NCBI GenBank assembly: GCA_900473805.1
Contig: UCMS01000014.1
Coordinates: 248,001-312,000 of the forward strand
DNA from: Hyphomicrobiales bacterium
Lineage (GTDB): Bacteria; Pseudomonadota; Alphaproteobacteria; Rhizobiales; Rhizobiaceae
DNA length: 64,000 nt
Direction of reading: 5' to 3'
The notes below the pieces were generated by a model, which saw only the letters and a program-made list of their open reading frames with translations, was not told where the DNA came from and searched no databases. Below are positions 7,855-16,762 of the stretch, piece after piece. How positions within the stretch are numbered: the stretch's first letter is position 1; the number at the start of each line of letters is the position of its first letter. Made by a program: the position numbers and the translations under genes.

Positions 7855-10113
7855 ATGGCTGGGATATCTGCGGCTGAACTTGCGAAAATAAACAGCTTTC
7901 CGAAGCTGGTTGATCTGCTCCGGAATCACCTCGAATGGCCGATTGAGGAGGATTATGGCTTCGAAGACGTCGTCTACGAATATGAGGCCAGTGAGCTTGG
8001 GCTGAAGCCTAATGAAATCGCAAAGATACGGGAAATTCATCAGTTGCGGCCACTGGCAACCAGCCAGCCTTGGGGTATCTTCTTCATATCGTTTGAAGAC
8101 AAAGCCCTTTCAGTTACGGTTTTGCGCCGCATTCTGAAAAACCTGATTTTGAAGAAGCGCGCGGGAGCACAAGCGTCAGATCGACAGGCCTGGGAGAAGA
8201 ACGATCTCATCTTCGCCGCGAACTTCGGGAACTCCGGTTCCCGCGAACTCGCCTTCGTTCATTTCTCCGATGGCGCGCAGTCACGTGACTTGCCAGTCAT
8301 GAAGGTACTGGGGTGGAACGCCAAAGACACCCAGCTTCACAATGATTATGTCGGACGGACCCTTGCCGAAAAACTTCGATGGCCGGACAACCCAAAGGAC
8401 ATCAGAAGGTGGCGGGACGATTGGTCCTCTGCGTTCGAGCTTCGCCTCAACGAGGCGATCCGAACGTCCAAGGACCTCGCCCTGAGACTGGCGGGTTTGG
8501 CAACCGAGATTAGAGCACGCGCAAACGAGCTGCTCGGTGCGGAAACAGACCGCGGCCCAATGCGCATGATGCTCGAAGCCTTCCGAAAAAATCTTATCCA
8601 TGATCTGGATGAGGACGGCTTTGCCGACATGTTCGCCCAGACCATTGCCTACGGCATGCTCGCCGCACGCATTTCACGTCCAGCGGGAATAGTCGCCGAC
8701 AATCTCGCCGACATGATTCCTAAGACGAACCCTTTCCTGAAGGAACTCTTCGCGAACTTTCTGGCGATCGGCGGCCATGACAAGCGCCAAAGCCTGGACT
8801 TTGACGAGCTTGGCGTCCGAGATGTGGTGGACATGTTGAACGCCGCCAACATGGAGGCGGTGCTGCGCGACTTTGGCGACCGCAATCCCAAGGAAGACCC
8901 GGTCATTCACTTCTATGAGCTGTTCTTGAAGGAGTATGACCCGCAGAAGCGAATGCAGCGCGGGGTCTTCTACACACCGCGCCCAGCAGTGAATTTCATC
9001 GTTCGCGGCGTCGATGAAATCCTTCGCGCAGAATTTGGTTTGCCGCTGGGGCTGGCCGATACTAGCACTTGGGCGGAGGTCGCGGCACGAAATGATCGCA
9101 TCACCATCCCGAGCCACATACAGCCCGACGCTCCTTTTGTGCAAATTCTTGATCCGGCCACAGGCACCGGCACATTTCTGGTTGAGATTATCGACCTGAT
9201 CTACAAGCGAATGCATGAACACTGGAAAGAACAGGGAAGGTCAATAGCCGAGATCAAGGCCGCCTGGAACGCCTATGTCCCGGAACATCTTCTACCGCGG
9301 CTGACGGCCTTCGAGCTGATGATGGCACCATATACCATTGCACACATGAAGGTGGGGTTGAAGCTTTCGGAAACTGGCTACGCATTCGGGTCCGAAGAGC
9401 GAGCGCGCATTTTTCTTACAAATGCACTTGAACCAGCACGGGACCTGGATATGGAATTCACATTCATGTCCGAGGCATTGGCTCATGAGGCGCAAGCGTC
9501 CAACGACGCGAAGATAAAAGCGCCATTTACAGTTTTGGTAGGTAATCCACCATATTCAAAGTCTATTACTAAAAATAATTGGATATCATCCCTTATCAAG
9601 GAGTTCCGGGACGAACTTGGAGAGAAAAAATCTGACACGCAGCGAGAAGAATGGAAATTTTTCCGCCTTTCAACTTTCTACATTGAAAGGTCAACTGTTG
9701 GTGTCGCTTCATTCATAGCGAACAACGCATATCTCGATGCGCCAACACTTCGATTTTTTCGCAGACACTTACTCCGTGCCGCTCCCATTCGTAGATTCTT
9801 AAATCTTCACGGCGACGCAAACAAAGTTGAGAAAACACCATCCGGCTCCAAAGATGAGAATGTGTTCGACATCAGACAAGGTGTGGGCATTTCGTTACTT
9901 GCTGCTATCTCCAATGAAAATTTGCCCTCATTGTCGTTCGACTACGGGGATTTATGGGGCGAAAAGGATGGCAAGCTTGATGCGCTCGGACTGGAGACAT
10001 GGAAGAGCGTTACCGCACAACGATCCAACCCATCGGAAACCGAAACGCTAATCAGGCAAAACGATGCGGCCGTCGATGAGCCTCCTGGCATGCTGATTTC
10101 AGAAATACTGTAA
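7855..10113 (+). pseudogene. N6-adenine DNA methyltransferase, 5' part, interrupted by IS66
   Basis: Encodes 752 aa, the last residues and stop coming from the insertion end. It has methyltransferase motif I (DPATGTGTF, near residue 433) and motif IV NPPY (near 564), the order of gamma-class N6-adenine enzymes such as large type ISP/Eco57I-like proteins. About 300 residues precede the catalytic domain. GAGGGGG precedes the ATG at good spacing, and the gene starts 15 bases after the helicase stop. Codon 750 is cut by the IS66 insertion. Joining at the target duplication gives a continuous 1125-aa frame with the 3' part. The truncated product keeps both catalytic motifs but loses the C-terminal third, which normally carries target recognition. 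Bases 9540-9900 are more AT-rich than neighbours, which fits foreign origin. Confidence 0.85.
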
Positions 10114-10187
10114 GCCCCCGGTGAAGGCCGTCTTGCGAGGTTGATGCGAACATCGGAAGTTCTAGTGCAAACACTAGGAGTAGTCCT

Positions 10188-10598
10188 ATGACGAAACATC
10201 CGATTGAAGTGATCACGTCTGTCGAGCGCCGTCGGCGCTGGTCGCGCGAAGATAAGGAGCGGCTCGTTGCAGCCTGCCTTGAGCCTGGGGCGGTGCTTTC
10301 CGAGATTGCGCGATCGGCCGGCATCCACGTCAGCCAGCTCTTTCGGTGGCGCAAGGAGCTTTGCCAGATCGAGGAACCGAGAACCGAGACGGCGAACACC
10401 GTGGTGCCCGTGATCGTGTCGGAGGCCGCGCCGGCAGCCCAGCCCGCCGCCTTAGAAGCGCCAGCCCCATCGCAGCCCCGCCGGAAGCGTAGCGATGTGA
10501 CGATTGAGCTGGGCCGCGGTCGTCGTGTCCGTGTGGACAGCGACATCGACACGGAGGCACTTGGCCGCATTCTCGATTGTGTACTGGGTCGGCGATGA
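10188..10598 (+). CDS. tnpA: IS66 accessory protein TnpA
   Basis: A 136-aa protein. The N-terminal half is a helix-turn-helix of the IS3/IS66 OrfA type (RRWSREDKERLVAACLEPG, then VSQLFRWRKEL), followed by an Ala/Pro-rich linker and a short C-terminal segment. In IS66 elements this small protein is needed for transposition together with TnpB and TnpC. Its stop overlaps the TnpB start by an ATGA, consistent with translational coupling. Confidence 0.9.
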   Translation: MTKHPIEVITSVERRRRWSREDKERLVAACLEPGAVLSEIARSAGIHVSQLFRWRKELCQIEEPRTETANTVVPVIVSEAAPAAQPAALEAPAPSQPRRKRSDVTIELGRGRRVRVDSDIDTEALGRILDCVLGRR

Positions 10599-10942
10599 TC
10601 CCGGTCCCTGCTGGTGTGAAGGTCTGGCTGGCAACGGGCCATACAGACATGCGCAAAGGCTTTCCCGGTCTGTCGCTGATGGTGCAGGAGACGCTGAAGC
10701 GCGATCCGATGTGCGGGCATCTGTTCGTGTTCCGCGGTCGTGGCGGTGGCCTGATCAAGGTCATCTGGCATGATGGCCAGGGAGCATGCCTGTTCACGAA
10801 GAAGCTGGAACGGGGACGCTTCATATGGCCGTCGGCGGCCGATGGGACGGTCGTGATTACGCCGGCGCAGCTCAGTTATTTGCTGGAAGGTATAGACTGG
10901 CGGATGCCGCAAAAAACCTGGCGACCGACCTCGGCCGGATAA
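10595..10942 (+). CDS. tnpB: IS66 accessory protein TnpB
   Basis: A 115-aa protein of the IS66 Orf2 family, recognised by VWLATGHTDMRKGF near the start and WPSAADGTVVITPAQLSYLL toward the end. The ATG at 10595 is chosen because it forms the ATGA overlap with tnpA and gives the usual start MIPVP. An earlier in-frame start at 10577 lacks support. This protein has no nuclease relation to the TnpB of IS200/IS605 elements despite the shared name. Confidence 0.9.
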   Translation: MIPVPAGVKVWLATGHTDMRKGFPGLSLMVQETLKRDPMCGHLFVFRGRGGGLIKVIWHDGQGACLFTKKLERGRFIWPSAADGTVVITPAQLSYLLEGIDWRMPQKTWRPTSAG

Positions 10943-10987
10943 GCAAAAATGCTGGAATGGCGGGAGCGAATATGATTCCATCTCGCC

Positions 10988-12643
10988 ATGTACACCCCCG
11001 TCGAACAGCTTCCGGACGACCTTGCCAGTGCACTCGCACTGCTTGCCGAAGAGCGCGCGCGGCGTGTTGCTGCCGAGGCAGAGGCGGCGACCGCCAAGGC
11101 GGAAGCTGCCAGCGCGAAGGCGCTAGTATCGCATTCCGAGGCGCTAATCGCGCGGCTGAAGCTAGAGATCGAGAAGGTCCGGCGCGACCTCTACGGCAGT
11201 CGCTCCGAACGCAAGGCGCGGCTTCTCGAGCAGATGGAACTGCAGCTTGAGGAACTGGAGGCTGATGCCGGCGAAGATGAACTGGATGCAGAGATCGCAG
11301 CCAGTGCCTCGACGGTCAGGGCCTTCGAGCGCAAGCGTCCGTCACGCAAGCCCTTTCCTGAACATCTGCCGCGTGAACGTGTCGTTATCGCCGCCCCAGC
11401 CAGTTGCCCCTGCTGCGGCTCGGCAAAGCTGTCGAAGCTCGGCGAGGATATCACCGAGACCTTGGAGGTCATCCCGCGTCAGTGGAAAGTCATTCAGACC
11501 GTCCGGGAGAAGTTCTCCTGCCGCGAATGCGAGAAGATCACTCAGCCGCCAGCGCCCTTCCATGTGACACCTCGCGGCTTTGCCGGCCCCAACCTTCTGG
11601 CGATGATCCTGTTCGAGAAGTTCGCCCAGCATCAGCCGCTCAATCGCCAGAGCGAGCGCTATGCCAGAGAGGGGATCGACCTCAGCCTGTCGACGCTTGC
11701 CGATCAGGTCGGTGCGTGTGCCGCGGCCCTGAAGCCAATCCATTCGTTGATCGAAGCCTATGTCCTGGCCGCCGAGCGACTGCATGGCGACGACACGACC
11801 GTGCCGATCCTGGCAAAGGGAAAGACCGATACAGGCCGTATCTGGACCTATGTCAGGGATGACCGGCCGTTTGGTGGGCTGTCACCGCCTGCAGCTTTGT
11901 TCTACGCAACGCGAGACCGACGACAGGAGCATCCCGAACGCCACCTGAAGACCTTCTCCGGCATTCTGCAGGCGGATGCCTATGGCGGCTACAATCCGCT
12001 GTTCAAGGCAGATCGCGATCCCGCGCCTCTGCGCCAAGCACTCTGCTGGGCACATTCACGCCGCAAGTTCTTCGTGCTGGCCGACATCGCCGCGAACGCC
12101 AAACGTGGCAGCAAAGCCGCACCGATCTCGCCGATGGCGCTGGAGGCTGTCAAACGGATCGATGCCCTGTTCGATATCGAACGGGAGATCAACGGTCTGA
12201 GCGCTGACCAGCGCTTGGAGCGCCGCCGCCAAGACAGCCAGCCACTCATCGAAGAACTGCATAACTGGCTCCAAACCGAGCGGGTAAAACTGTCGCGCAG
12301 TTCTCCTGTCTCTGAGCCGATCGACTACATGCTGAAGCGCTGGGATGGATTTACGTCATTCCTCGACGATGGCCGAATTTGTCTCACGAACAACGCCGCC
12401 GAACGCGCGCTCAGAGGCTTTGCTCTCGGCAGGAAGTCATGGCTCTTCGCCGGATCGGATCGTGGTGCTGATCGTGCCGCCTTCATGGCGACGCTGATCA
12501 TGACGGCCAAGCTCAATGACATCGACCCACAAGCCTGGCTGGCGGATGTCCTCGCCAACATTGCCGACACGCCGATCAGCAGGCTGGAGCAATTGCTGCC
12601 GTGGAACTGGACACCCAAGACGCTGAATACTCAGATTGCCTGA
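10988..12643 (+). CDS. tnpC: IS66 transposase TnpC
   Basis: A 551-aa DDE transposase. It has an N-terminal coiled coil (about residues 15-110, Ala/Glu-rich), a zinc-finger-like CPCC...CREC region near 140-180, and a catalytic domain with Asp in HGDDTTVP (near 259), Asp in LQADAYGG (near 330) and Glu in NNAAERALRG (near 470). It catalyses cutting and joining of the element ends. Full length with all three acidic residues visible, so it is probably active. Confidence 0.95.
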   Translation: MYTPVEQLPDDLASALALLAEERARRVAAEAEAATAKAEAASAKALVSHSEALIARLKLEIEKVRRDLYGSRSERKARLLEQMELQLEELEADAGEDELDAEIAASASTVRAFERKRPSRKPFPEHLPRERVVIAAPASCPCCGSAKLSKLGEDITETLEVIPRQWKVIQTVREKFSCRECEKITQPPAPFHVTPRGFAGPNLLAMILFEKFAQHQPLNRQSERYAREGIDLSLSTLADQVGACAAALKPIHSLIEAYVLAAERLHGDDTTVPILAKGKTDTGRIWTYVRDDRPFGGLSPPAALFYATRDRRQEHPERHLKTFSGILQADAYGGYNPLFKADRDPAPLRQALCWAHSRRKFFVLADIAANAKRGSKAAPISPMALEAVKRIDALFDIEREINGLSADQRLERRRQDSQPLIEELHNWLQTERVKLSRSSPVSEPIDYMLKRWDGFTSFLDDGRICLTNNAAERALRGFALGRKSWLFAGSDRGADRAAFMATLIMTAKLNDIDPQAWLADVLANIADTPISRLEQLLPWNWTPKTLNTQIA

Positions 12644-12668
12644 CCTGCGGCCTTCGCCGGATGCTTAC

Positions 12669-13799
12669 GAAATACTTCCAGTCGTCTGCGGTATTGAAAC
12701 TAAGCGGGATCATTTCGCGCTAGCACTTGACCGAAAAGAATTATCCGAAAGATTCCAAAGTTTTGTGGACTTTGAGGGAAGCGATGAAGCTATAAAAGCC
12801 AATTTCGGAGTTGAAGACAATGATTGGAGTGTTTCTGGTGCTAAAAAACGGTTGAGGAAAGAAGGAACGTGGGAGGAGTACATCAAGCCATGCAGTGTCA
12901 GGCCATTTGACCGACGGTGGGTGTTCTACAGCGACTTTGTTCTCGCCAGAGCTCGCGGCAATCCGATGAATTCCATGAATACAGTGCGGAATATTGGCAT
13001 CGTAGTTCCTCGACAGACAAAGGAAGATTTTGGCGCATTCGTCGTTGACACTACAATAACACACAAGTTTGTCACTGCTTACGACAGAAGCTTCCTATTA
13101 CCACTACTTGAAGACGTTGCGGGTGCTGGATCAGTTTGTCGCTTCTCCCCAAGTTTTATCCGCGCCACCGAAAGTTCGTTATCGCTACGATATGAAGGTG
13201 GAACAGCTGATCTCAGAGGTGATCTAAGAACAAAATTTGGTCCACGGGATTTAATCGACTACATCTATGCTGTCCTCTACAGCGACAAATACCGTTCTCG
13301 CTATGCTGTCTTTTTGAAATCAAGCTTTGCTCGAATACCCACACCCAAAAGCCTTAGTCTTTTTGCGGCACTCGTCTCGGTTGGTCGCCAACTCGTAGCC
13401 TTCCATCTGCTGCGGCCCGAGGATGCGCCGATCTTGATATCTCCTGACGTGCGCCTTGCAGGAAATGGTGTTGCTCGAGTGGAAAAGGGCTACCCCAGGT
13501 ACGGAAACGGTAAGGTGATGATCAACGCCACGCGCTGGTTCGAGGACGTGCCTAAAGCCACATGGGAGTTTCATGTTGGCGGCTACCAGGTCTGCGAGAA
13601 ATGGCTGAAGGATCGCGCCGGCAAGGGCGGCAAGAACCCTAGCACTGGTCGTGTACTGACTGATGACGACATACTTCATTATTGCCGCATCGTTGTAGCC
13701 CTTACAGAAACCCGCCGCCTGATGGCCGAAATCGACGTCGAGATCGATAAACACGGCGGTTGGCCGGATGCCTTCGTGACGGAAGCAGGAGCCGACTGA
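12669..13799 (+). pseudogene. N6-adenine DNA methyltransferase, 3' part
   Basis: Continues the gene that begins at 7855. From the second copy of the target duplication the frame reads EILPVVCGIETKRDHF and runs 374 more codons to the stop. It carries the C-terminal region of large N6 methyltransferases, probably target recognition plus a helical tail (YCRIVVALTETRRLMAEID). There is no start codon with a ribosome site for it after the insertion, so it is probably not translated on its own. Bases 12660-13360 are AT-richer than the surrounding genes, like the 5' part. Confidence 0.85.
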
Positions 13800-13801
13800 A
13801 C

Positions 13802-15151
13802 ATGGATGCGTTCCAGTTCGAGATTGCCAGGGTGATTGCGGCGAAGGCGAAGCGGCAGCAGCGGGTCACCTATCAGCAGGTCGGCGAGGCGGTCGGATGG
13901 GCACATCCGACCGGACGTGGTCTTGGGCCGCATCTCGAAGTTATCCTTCACCATCTCAAGGATCGGGGACTTCCGCCGCTGACGACCATTGTGGTGAAGA
14001 AGGGGCACCGTCATCCGGCGGAAGACGCGATGGCTTATATCCGCAGCGCGCTTGGCGACATCGATATCGAGACAGCCCAGCAAGAAGTTTTCGCCTTTGA
14101 TTGGAATACTGTTCCGGAGCTTGGCCCAACTCGGGATCATCTCCCCGAGGATCGTGGCGCTTGGCTGACCTCGTTCTGGGGGTTCGATCCTGCGGGATGG
14201 GGGTGTATTGGCTTCGCGGACGAGTGGCGGCGCACTGCATATCTGCGAAACTCGCAGCCTGGTGGACTGGTCGCGATCTATGTCACCAAGAATAAAGGCC
14301 CGTCGAACATGCGGGGCAAGGTGGTCGGCGTACTTGAAGTCTCCCACGAGAGCGGACACGCAAAGAACTTTATCTCTGGCGAGCACTGGGCGGCGAAAGA
14401 AAGCAGCCCGGAGCGCAAGGGTAAATGGCTATACGCGATAAAGGCCACCCGCGCCTGGCGTATTGTGCCGGAAGATTGGAAGCCCGTGGAGGAGCTCTTC
14501 CCTGATGCGTATGGAAATAACAATGCCGAGCTGATCGGTGCAAACGGGGTGCCTCTCAGCCAGCAGGAAACGGCCACTCTTTACGGTCTCGACGTCTACG
14601 AAGTTCCCGTCTACGGCCAAGCGGGACAGGTCGATCCTACGATCCAAACATTGGAATCGGCGCTGAAACCGAGCCGCGCGGTGAAGCCCGCCTCTAGTCC
14701 TTATTGGGTTGGCGAAACGGATGGTCCCAAGCATCTGTACATACTCAAGCTCTCTGGAGATATTTCCGTTTACCTCGGCCGGTCGGCGAAGGAGTTGGAA
14801 GAGAAGGCCGTTATCAAAGTCGGCTTCTCGAAGAGCCCGCTTGCAAGGCGCGACCAAATCCAGAGCGCCTATCCCAAAGGCACGTTCGCCTGGGAAGTAT
14901 TCAAACCCAGTCCTCAACCGGACACGCCACCCTACGCAAATGCTGAAATTGCGATCGTGGGCGAAGACGCCATGAAGAAGAGGCTTGTCGACGAGAAAGC
15001 CGAATCGCTCGGGGGCGAGTTTTTCCTCGCGGACGACTGGCTCATTCACAACGTTTGGACTGCCGGTAGGGTCGCTGCGGAAAAGGCTCAGGCCGCGGCG
15101 AAGAGTTCAATCACGCTAGAGCAACCTGGTCAGGTTATCAGCTCAGCCTAA
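13802..15151 (+). CDS. Three-domain protein: MGMT-like winged helix, EVE/PUA-like, GIY-YIG-like
   Basis: A 449-aa protein. Residues about 1-60 resemble the DNA-binding domain of alkylguanine transferases (VTYQQVGEAVGW, GRGLGPHLEVI, GLPPLTTIVV), but the PCHR active site is absent, as in alkyltransferase-like proteins. Residues about 110-260 look EVE/PUA- or ASCH-like (GGLVAIYVTKNKG, VVGVLEVS, WLYAIKATRAW), a fold that binds modified bases. Residues about 305-430 resemble GIY-YIG/T5orf172 nuclease domains (YILKL, KVGFSKSPLARRDQIQ, late GGEFF). The ATG at 13802 is chosen over 13760 because AGGAG lies upstream and it avoids overlap. It lies directly after the methyltransferase, so sensing of modified DNA followed by cutting is plausible. 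The domain calls rest on pattern reading only. Confidence 0.55.
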   Translation: MDAFQFEIARVIAAKAKRQQRVTYQQVGEAVGWAHPTGRGLGPHLEVILHHLKDRGLPPLTTIVVKKGHRHPAEDAMAYIRSALGDIDIETAQQEVFAFDWNTVPELGPTRDHLPEDRGAWLTSFWGFDPAGWGCIGFADEWRRTAYLRNSQPGGLVAIYVTKNKGPSNMRGKVVGVLEVSHESGHAKNFISGEHWAAKESSPERKGKWLYAIKATRAWRIVPEDWKPVEELFPDAYGNNNAELIGANGVPLSQQETATLYGLDVYEVPVYGQAGQVDPTIQTLESALKPSRAVKPASSPYWVGETDGPKHLYILKLSGDISVYLGRSAKELEEKAVIKVGFSKSPLARRDQIQSAYPKGTFAWEVFKPSPQPDTPPYANAEIAIVGEDAMKKRLVDEKAESLGGEFFLADDWLIHNVWTAGRVAAEKAQAAAKSSITLEQPGQVISSA

Positions 15152-15171
15152 TAGCAGCCGGGGGGCTCAAC

Positions 15172-16689
15172 ATGCCGAAGCGCAGCATTACCGATCCAGA
15201 AATTGGATTGATCAAGGCCATGCTAGCGCGAAACATGAAAAATAAGGACATCCAGTTCTACTTCAATCGGCAAGAGCGTGCCGTGAACTCAGGCCGAATC
15301 ACGCAAATTCGGGACAAGAGCTACGGTCCCGAAGTTCCGGAGGCCTCTGAAAAGGAACTTGATCTTTTTCTATCGACCTTCAAGCCCGCAGCCATCGGGG
15401 CAGTTGTTAAGTCTTCCGGGCCGCCCGCTCAGGAGACTGCGGAGGAGCGTGCGCGCGCACTATTTGAACTGCGCGGCCGATCTGGCTGGTTCCTGAAAAC
15501 GCATGAATCGGAAGCAACCGAGTGCAAAGAGGGGTTTTGTCTCAAGCCCGAAAATCGGTTCGCTGACCCACTTCGATCAATAGCGGGGCTCGCAAACAAC
15601 AAGGGAGGCTTTGTCTTCTTTGGTGTTAAAGAGCTACCAGATGGCAGTTTGAACGTTGTGGGACTGCGCGACGAAGCGTTTTCACTCACCGACCCTGCCG
15701 AACTCAACCGGTGTCTGGCAGGTTCGATGAGCCCAGTCCCAGTCTTTTCTATGTTCAGTCTCGACTTTGACGGCCTCAAGGTGGGGGTGATCCACATTGA
15801 GAAACACGATCTTCCACCGATCGTTGCCATCAAGAACGTCAACAACGAATTCAAAGAAGGCGCGATCTACTTTCGCTACGTTGGCGAAACTAGGACGATC
15901 AAGCCTGGAGAACTGCACCAGATCATCGCCTACCGCGAACAACGTGCCATCGCCGAATTCTCCAACCGCATGTCACGGGTTGCCATGGGAGCCGCGGCGA
16001 CACTTGATTTGGATACGGGCAAGGTGGAGGGCCGGGTCGGCAGCTTTACGATCGGCGAGGAGTTGTTGCCGAAAATTCAATTTATCCGAGAGGGGCAGTT
16101 TGCGGAGAAAGCGGGATCACCGACGCTGAGGCTAATAGGGGACGTCGAGGCTGGCTCCGGAAAGGCCACGGTAGTGCGAGATAATGTGACCTCTGACGCA
16201 GTAATCAGAAACTTCCTGAACAATGTCGAAGTCAAAGAGCCGCGTCAGTATTTCCTTCACTCGGCGCACTCAAGCCGAGAATGGCAGCCAATCTGGTACT
16301 ACCTACGTCAGGCACGCCTCTCGGCTGAAGAGGGAATTGAGCTGATGAGGAAAGAGGACGCAAGCTATCGCAGTCATAGAGATGCAGTGATCTCTCGCCT
16401 CGCTGGCAAGAAAAGTGCGTACAATATCAACCAAGGGAAGCCGAAACAGCTAGTTGCGGCATTCGCCCGGGGAGAAATAAATGATCCTGCAGATATCTCG
16501 AGCGCGCATAAGATTGCGCTCGCTGTACAAGGAATTCCAGATGGACAGAAGGATGTCAGCCGCTTCGAAAGCCTTCTTCTGAAGTGCTACGATCTTTCCG
16601 TTGGGGAGACCTCCCAACATCGTAACCTGCGAAGTGCGGTATTCAGGGCCGCATGTCGAATCGACGAATTCCTGTACCGAAACGAATAA
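15172..16689 (+). CDS. Schlafen AlbA_2-domain protein with N-terminal HTH-like segment
   Basis: A 505-aa protein. Residues about 1-50 form an HTH-like segment (DPEIGLIKAMLARNMKNKDI, then NSGRITQIRD). Residues about 105-260 match the AlbA_2/Schlafen layout: an early acidic segment (HESEATECKEG), AGLANNKGGFVFFGVKE with the GG turn, and EGAIYFRYVGETR near 225. The C-terminal 200 residues are helical and unassigned. Schlafen-related domains act in nucleic-acid binding, RNA cleavage or transcription control and are frequent in phage-defence loci. GGGGG precedes the ATG. It is the last gene of the cassette, 20 bases after the EVE-like gene. RNA-targeting effector or regulator are both possible. Confidence 0.65.
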   Translation: MPKRSITDPEIGLIKAMLARNMKNKDIQFYFNRQERAVNSGRITQIRDKSYGPEVPEASEKELDLFLSTFKPAAIGAVVKSSGPPAQETAEERARALFELRGRSGWFLKTHESEATECKEGFCLKPENRFADPLRSIAGLANNKGGFVFFGVKELPDGSLNVVGLRDEAFSLTDPAELNRCLAGSMSPVPVFSMFSLDFDGLKVGVIHIEKHDLPPIVAIKNVNNEFKEGAIYFRYVGETRTIKPGELHQIIAYREQRAIAEFSNRMSRVAMGAAATLDLDTGKVEGRVGSFTIGEELLPKIQFIREGQFAEKAGSPTLRLIGDVEAGSGKATVVRDNVTSDAVIRNFLNNVEVKEPRQYFLHSAHSSREWQPIWYYLRQARLSAEEGIELMRKEDASYRSHRDAVISRLAGKKSAYNINQGKPKQLVAAFARGEINDPADISSAHKIALAVQGIPDGQKDVSRFESLLLKCYDLSVGETSQHRNLRSAVFRAACRIDEFLYRNE

Positions 16690-16743
16690 CGAATTCGCTT
16701 CGGTGCAAGGCAACATCCTAACACAGCAGAGCAGCATGCTGTC

Positions 16744-16760
16744 GGGGAATGATTTCCGTG
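16744..16760. repeat. Degraded copy of the island palindrome
   Basis: GGGGAATGATTTCCGTG resembles the 17-mer at 18603-18619, sharing ATGATTTCCG with one base lost and a few changed. It lies between the Schlafen gene and the integrase stop. It may be chance, but its position near the integrase is noteworthy. Confidence 0.3.
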
Positions 16761-16762
16761 AT

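Larger units (their letters stand above)
10110..12668 (+). mobile_element. IS66-family insertion sequence, complete
   Basis: The element is 2559 bp. Its ends are 21-bp inverted repeats (10110-10130 and 12648-12668, three mismatches), beginning GTAAGC as in IS66 elements. It is flanked by the direct repeat GAAATACT at 10102-10109 and 12669-12676, the 8-bp target duplication typical of the family. It carries all three standard genes (tnpA, tnpB, tnpC), uninterrupted, so it may still be mobile. Perfect duplications suggest recent insertion. Confidence 0.95.

Noticed and set aside
4714..16689. Label as DISARM or BREX
   Set aside because: No DrmA, DrmB, PglZ or BrxC-like protein is present; only general helicase and methylase parts are shared.
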